DNA of 26,433 nt from Pavlovales sp. CCMP2436 (lineage: Eukaryota; Haptophyta; Pavlovophyceae; Pavlovales): assembly GCA_026770615.1 (NCBI GenBank), contig MU631444.1:180539-206971 (forward strand), written 5' to 3'. Of the stretch, positions 23,745-26,433 are shown in pieces. The translations under genes were made by a program, and so were the position numbers. Numbering within the stretch: position 1 is the stretch's first letter; each line of letters starts with the position of its first letter. The notes beneath the pieces are model-generated. The model saw only the letters and a list, made by a program, of their open reading frames with translations. It did no database searches and was not told the DNA's origin.

Positions 23745-24521
23745 ATGTCGGCTCAGCAGTTCATTTATTTATCGTCGCTCAGTGCTGATAATTTCCCTTG
23801 CGGTGAATATCGACGTGATTGTTGCGATTGGGACCTGGGTGTACCCGTGATGTGCAATCAAGATGAGAAGATTTTGATTCAGCTCGTGTCAGCAGCTGTA
23901 CCAATCGTACAGTATACGATCAACCCGTCAAATAACACGTTCAAATTCATAGACACGTTAAACCCTGGTGTAAGTACTTTCACAGTACCCGTCGGCTATT
24001 TTCAAGGAATGAGTACGCTAGTAACCGCTTTCAACTCCGCGTGGCTAGCAGCATACCCAAATAAAACCGCAACGATTTCGTTCACAACTGGCGATGTTAA
24101 ATTAAAGCTAATAAATTCATCATCGACAAACATCACATCAATTGTAACCGTTGGAAACACGATGAACGCTCTTTTAGGGCTTGGAATATACACACCAATT
24201 TTATCGACGCTTGTAGCAACCAACTTACCGAATTATTATGACATTAGAGGACCACGCGCAATTCGTTTAATCGCACCTACAATAGACGTACACACCACGG
24301 ATTCTCTCGGGAATGGATCGTCGTTGAATACATTCGGATCGATCCCAATCACGGTACCGTGGGGTTCTATTCAGCCGTATATAGCACCCTACTCATCAAT
24401 GCTCGAGACGACACGAAAGTGCATTTCTTCGATACGTATTCAGCTCGCAACAGACGTGGGAGACCCATACGACACCAACGGACTCGACTGGTGCTGTACG
24501 ATTGGTATTTACATCGTTTAA
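23745..24521 (+). CDS. Probable minor capsid (penton-like) single-jelly-roll protein (258 aa)
   Basis: The frame extends to 23598, but ATG 23745 with an A-rich leader is the likely start, giving 258 residues. The sequence is strand-rich. The segment VQYTINPSNNTFKFID, then STFTVPVGYFQGMSTLV, then ATISFTTGDVKLKLI matches the pattern of proteins seen beside major capsid genes in algal DNA viruses: an Asn-Asn-x-Phe turn, then a V/I-P-x-G-Y-F/Y strand. Size and location (between the ATPase and the capsid gene) suit a penton-type vertex protein. Two Cys occur near the N-terminus (RRDCCDW). The call rests on pattern and context; structure prediction would be needed to confirm the jelly roll. Confidence 0.6.
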   Translation: MSAQQFIYLSSLSADNFPCGEYRRDCCDWDLGVPVMCNQDEKILIQLVSAAVPIVQYTINPSNNTFKFIDTLNPGVSTFTVPVGYFQGMSTLVTAFNSAWLAAYPNKTATISFTTGDVKLKLINSSSTNITSIVTVGNTMNALLGLGIYTPILSTLVATNLPNYYDIRGPRAIRLIAPTIDVHTTDSLGNGSSLNTFGSIPITVPWGSIQPYIAPYSSMLETTRKCISSIRIQLATDVGDPYDTNGLDWCCTIGIYIV

Positions 24522-24554
24522 AATAAAAATATATGGCACTCTCACATTAAGAAA

Positions 24555-24869
24555 ATGGGATTCCTCGGTCGTCTCTCGCAAGGTGCAAGTCACATCGGTC
24601 GAACTGCAGGCGTTGGAATTTCGAGTATCGGTCGTTTTACGAGTTCATTGCTCTCAACTGCCGGTCAAGCGGCTAAGAAGATATCCGAAATCGGTCATCA
24701 AGCCCTTTCATTGGCCGAAGCTATTCCGGTGCTTAAACACATCCCATTCGTGCAGGGGCTTGTCGGTATGGGTAAATCTGCAGTGAGTACAGTTGGACTT
24801 GTAGGCTCCGTCGCAAGTGCAACCGGTGGCGTTGGAAGACTTTTGACCAACAAGTTTGAAAAAATGTAG
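24555..24869 (+). CDS. Small Gly/Ser/Ala-rich amphipathic protein (104 aa), likely virion-associated
   Basis: ATG 24555 follows the penton-like gene by 33 bp and the stop precedes the capsid gene by 39 bp. The protein has repeated small-residue motifs (GFLGRLSQGASHIGRTAGVG) and moderately hydrophobic helices (VGLVGSVASATGGVGRLL). No zinc or enzyme motifs are visible. Small proteins of this kind between capsid genes can be membrane-active or internal minor capsid components, comparable in position to membrane-lytic proteins of adeno-like viruses. That comparison is by context, not sequence. Confidence 0.6.
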   Translation: MGFLGRLSQGASHIGRTAGVGISSIGRFTSSLLSTAGQAAKKISEIGHQALSLAEAIPVLKHIPFVQGLVGMGKSAVSTVGLVGSVASATGGVGRLLTNKFEKM

Positions 24870-24908
24870 CACGTTGAATTAAAATCTGATGTAGTGTTAC
24901 ATCATACA

Positions 24909-26186
24909 ATGAACGACACCGACAAGCAGTACGCTCCCGCTGTTCCCGCTTTCTACGATTTCAGCCCTCGTCCTCCAGCTGTAAGATCGGAATGCATTCG
25001 TGCGTATATCACCCCTACGAACGGTGCGACGTTTGCACCCTCGTCGCAGATCACACTCGAGCTTGCGTGCGGAACCCCCGGACAGATGGTAGATCCTTCG
25101 CAAACCGCGCTCTCCTTCCGCATTTACAACGGCACCGCGCAGACCGTTCAGCTCGATAAATCGGCTGCATGCGTACTCTCACAGATCGATGTTTTCCACG
25201 GTTCCCGTCAGTTGTCATCCATCAGCGAGTACAATCTTCTTCAGCAGATCCTTACCGATTTCAGCTGCGGTGCTGACGACTATAAAACGTCCGGCACCAT
25301 GCGTGGAGTCGCCGATTACGTACCTGCCGCAATTCTGACTCCCGCCAACTTTACCGACGCCTATTATGCACGTCTTGGTGCTACCATTGCACCAGGTGGG
25401 TTTTTGACCGTGTGTGTTCCCCTCATCTCGATTCTCGGAAGCATGAGCATGCGTGCGTGGCCAATCTCTCAAGCCAAAGAAAACATTCGAATCGTAATCA
25501 AATTGGCAGATGTTCTCAATTACGGTAAATGGTCGGCTACACCGGTGGGTACGTGCGCGATTGACAACTTCAAGATGTGGGTCTCGTACATTCGCATCGA
25601 CCCAAACGTAGAATTGAAGATGGTGATCGATCACGGCGGTGTTATCACGGTGCCTTGCGTTGATTTCGTTCAGACGAGTACTTCAGTCGCAGCAGGTTCG
25701 AATTACGTGAGCATGCCAATTGCCGTTCGCGCGAAGAGTGCAACCGCGATATTTGTAGCCATTCGCAAGACGGCAAATTTGGGAGCTCTTGGTGTGTTCA
25801 ATCTCGATCGTTGCACGGGTGGCGACACTGTCGGAAACGTATCTTACCGATTCAGAATTGGTTCAACTATCATCCCTTCGAGCTACGTAACTGCGGGTGC
25901 TGAATCGCGCATGGAGCTCATGCGTGCTCTCGGCATGCAGTTGTCCGAGTCCACTGCTCGCACTTGTGTTTCCGCTGCCGATTATTTGAATACGGCTTTC
26001 GTGATCGGTGTCTCGCTGCAGTGCTTCCCTATGACTGAGGCACTCGGCGACGGTCTCTTGATCGACAGCACGATCATTCTTGAAGTCAACCTGGGTGCGC
26101 AGACATCGGCCATTCGACTCGACGCCTTCGTGCAGATGGAGAAGACGCTTGTGTTTTCCAACGGCGCGATCACTTTCGATGCGTAG
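24909..26186 (+). CDS. MCP: Probable major capsid protein, double jelly-roll type (425 aa)
   Basis: The frame runs from a GTG at 24894, but ATG 24909 is the likely start. The protein is almost wholly strand-rich and lacks transmembrane segments. Typical features are an early strand-rich SQITLELACGTPGQMVDP, then ALSFRIYNGTAQTVQLD, then ACVLSQIDVFHGSRQLS followed by EYNLLQQILTDF. That is the sort of 'sequence of strands, then YxLLxxLL helix' found in capsid proteins of polinton-like viruses and relatives. The second half repeats the logic (ESRMELMRALGM and a closing ILEVNLGAQTS strand). Length (425) is within the double-jelly-roll range. Neighbours (packaging ATPase, penton-like gene) support the call. 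Codon use is GC-richer than in the left-half genes. Confidence 0.65.
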   Translation: MNDTDKQYAPAVPAFYDFSPRPPAVRSECIRAYITPTNGATFAPSSQITLELACGTPGQMVDPSQTALSFRIYNGTAQTVQLDKSAACVLSQIDVFHGSRQLSSISEYNLLQQILTDFSCGADDYKTSGTMRGVADYVPAAILTPANFTDAYYARLGATIAPGGFLTVCVPLISILGSMSMRAWPISQAKENIRIVIKLADVLNYGKWSATPVGTCAIDNFKMWVSYIRIDPNVELKMVIDHGGVITVPCVDFVQTSTSVAAGSNYVSMPIAVRAKSATAIFVAIRKTANLGALGVFNLDRCTGGDTVGNVSYRFRIGSTIIPSSYVTAGAESRMELMRALGMQLSESTARTCVSAADYLNTAFVIGVSLQCFPMTEALGDGLLIDSTIILEVNLGAQTSAIRLDAFVQMEKTLVFSNGAITFDA

Positions 26187-26187
26187 A

Positions 26188-26265
26188 TGATTCACATTTG
26201 ATTCACATTCGATTCACATTCGATTCACATTCGATTCACATTCGATTCACATTCGATTCACATTT
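26188..26265 (+). repeat. 11-bp GATTCACATTC minisatellite
   Basis: About seven tandem copies of GATTCACATT(C/T) begin immediately after the capsid gene stop codon (TAG 26184-26186) without any spacer of other sequence. Confidence 0.9.
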
Positions 26266-26321
26266 GATGCCTAGATGATGCCTAGATGATGCCAAGATGA
26301 TGCCTAGATGACGCCTAGATA
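26266..26321 (+). repeat. 11-bp GATGCCTAGAT minisatellite
   Basis: Five units of GATGCCTAGAT (with single changes such as GATGCCAAGAT and GACGCCTAGAT) follow the GATTCACATTC array with the same 11-bp period. Confidence 0.85.
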
Positions 26322-26349
26322 AAAAAAAAAAAAAAAAAAGATGATCACG

Positions 26350-26391
<42 letters not shown>

Positions 26392-26395
26392 TATA

Positions 26396-26433
<38 letters not shown>
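26322..26433 (+). repeat. Poly(A) tracts with ATATAT insert at the window end
   Basis: Long A runs are interrupted once by GATGATCACG (about 26339-26349) and once by ATATATATAT (about 26388-26398), then continue to the end. No host flank, inverted repeat or gene can be seen, so the right boundary of the element is not defined. Homopolymers this long may also mark an assembly end. Confidence 0.8.

Noticed and set aside
6558..26433. tRNA or rRNA genes as an integration target
   Set aside because: No cloverleaf-like A/B box pattern or rRNA sequence was recognised by eye near the left junction or elsewhere.

Overview
The window looks like a piece of a GC-rich eukaryotic genome, probably a unicellular alga or other protist, followed directly by an integrated DNA-virus-like element. 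The host part (about 1-6,600) has spliced genes with GT-AG introns, long GC-rich intergenic DNA and simple repeats. It holds the 5' part of a WDR76/CMR1-type WD40 gene (minus strand), a short unrecognised Gln/Pro-rich gene (plus strand) and a complete four-exon gene for UBA2, the catalytic subunit of the SUMO-activating enzyme (minus strand). No introns are evident beyond about 6,600.

From about 6,600 to the end of the window (about 20 kb) the genes are viral in character. The left half (6.7-15.7 kb) is AT-richer. It encodes a Pro-rich protein, a large beta-rich protein with a discoidin (F5/8C) domain, a class-3-type lipase with its Ser-Asp-His triad, two unrecognised small proteins and a 1,358-residue replication protein. 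That protein joins an SF1 helicase, a possible PD-(D/E)XK-type nuclease and a C-terminal region resembling the TV-Pol family of family-A-like polymerases. The right half (18.1-26.2 kb) encodes a zinc-ribbon-like protein, two unrecognised proteins, a Pro-rich putative virion protein, an A32/FtsK-type packaging ATPase, a probable minor capsid (penton-like) protein, a small Gly/Ser/Ala-rich protein and a probable double-jelly-roll major capsid protein. Together the halves make a plausible genome for a polinton-like virus or adintovirus-like member of the Preplasmiviricota. I see no integrase and no capsid-maturation protease.

The most striking structure lies between the halves. It is a nearly perfect 1.49-kb palindrome (15,712-17,205) with 744-bp arms, a 6-nt centre and one clear mismatch, and its arms are packed with short tandem repeats. 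It looks like two terminal inverted repeats joined head to head, or one terminal hairpin read through. If so, the provirus is either circularly permuted relative to a linear virion genome or made of two elements joined end to end. Arrays with a 10-11-bp unit, close to one helical turn, recur in the arms, around the 117-aa gene and after the capsid gene. The window ends in minisatellites and long poly(A), so no right-hand host junction is seen.

The layout suggests this division of labour: replication by the helicase/polymerase fusion, packaging by the ATPase, a shell built from the capsid and penton-like proteins, and host attachment and entry helped by the discoidin protein and the lipase. 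Apart from the recognised motifs, these roles are inferred.
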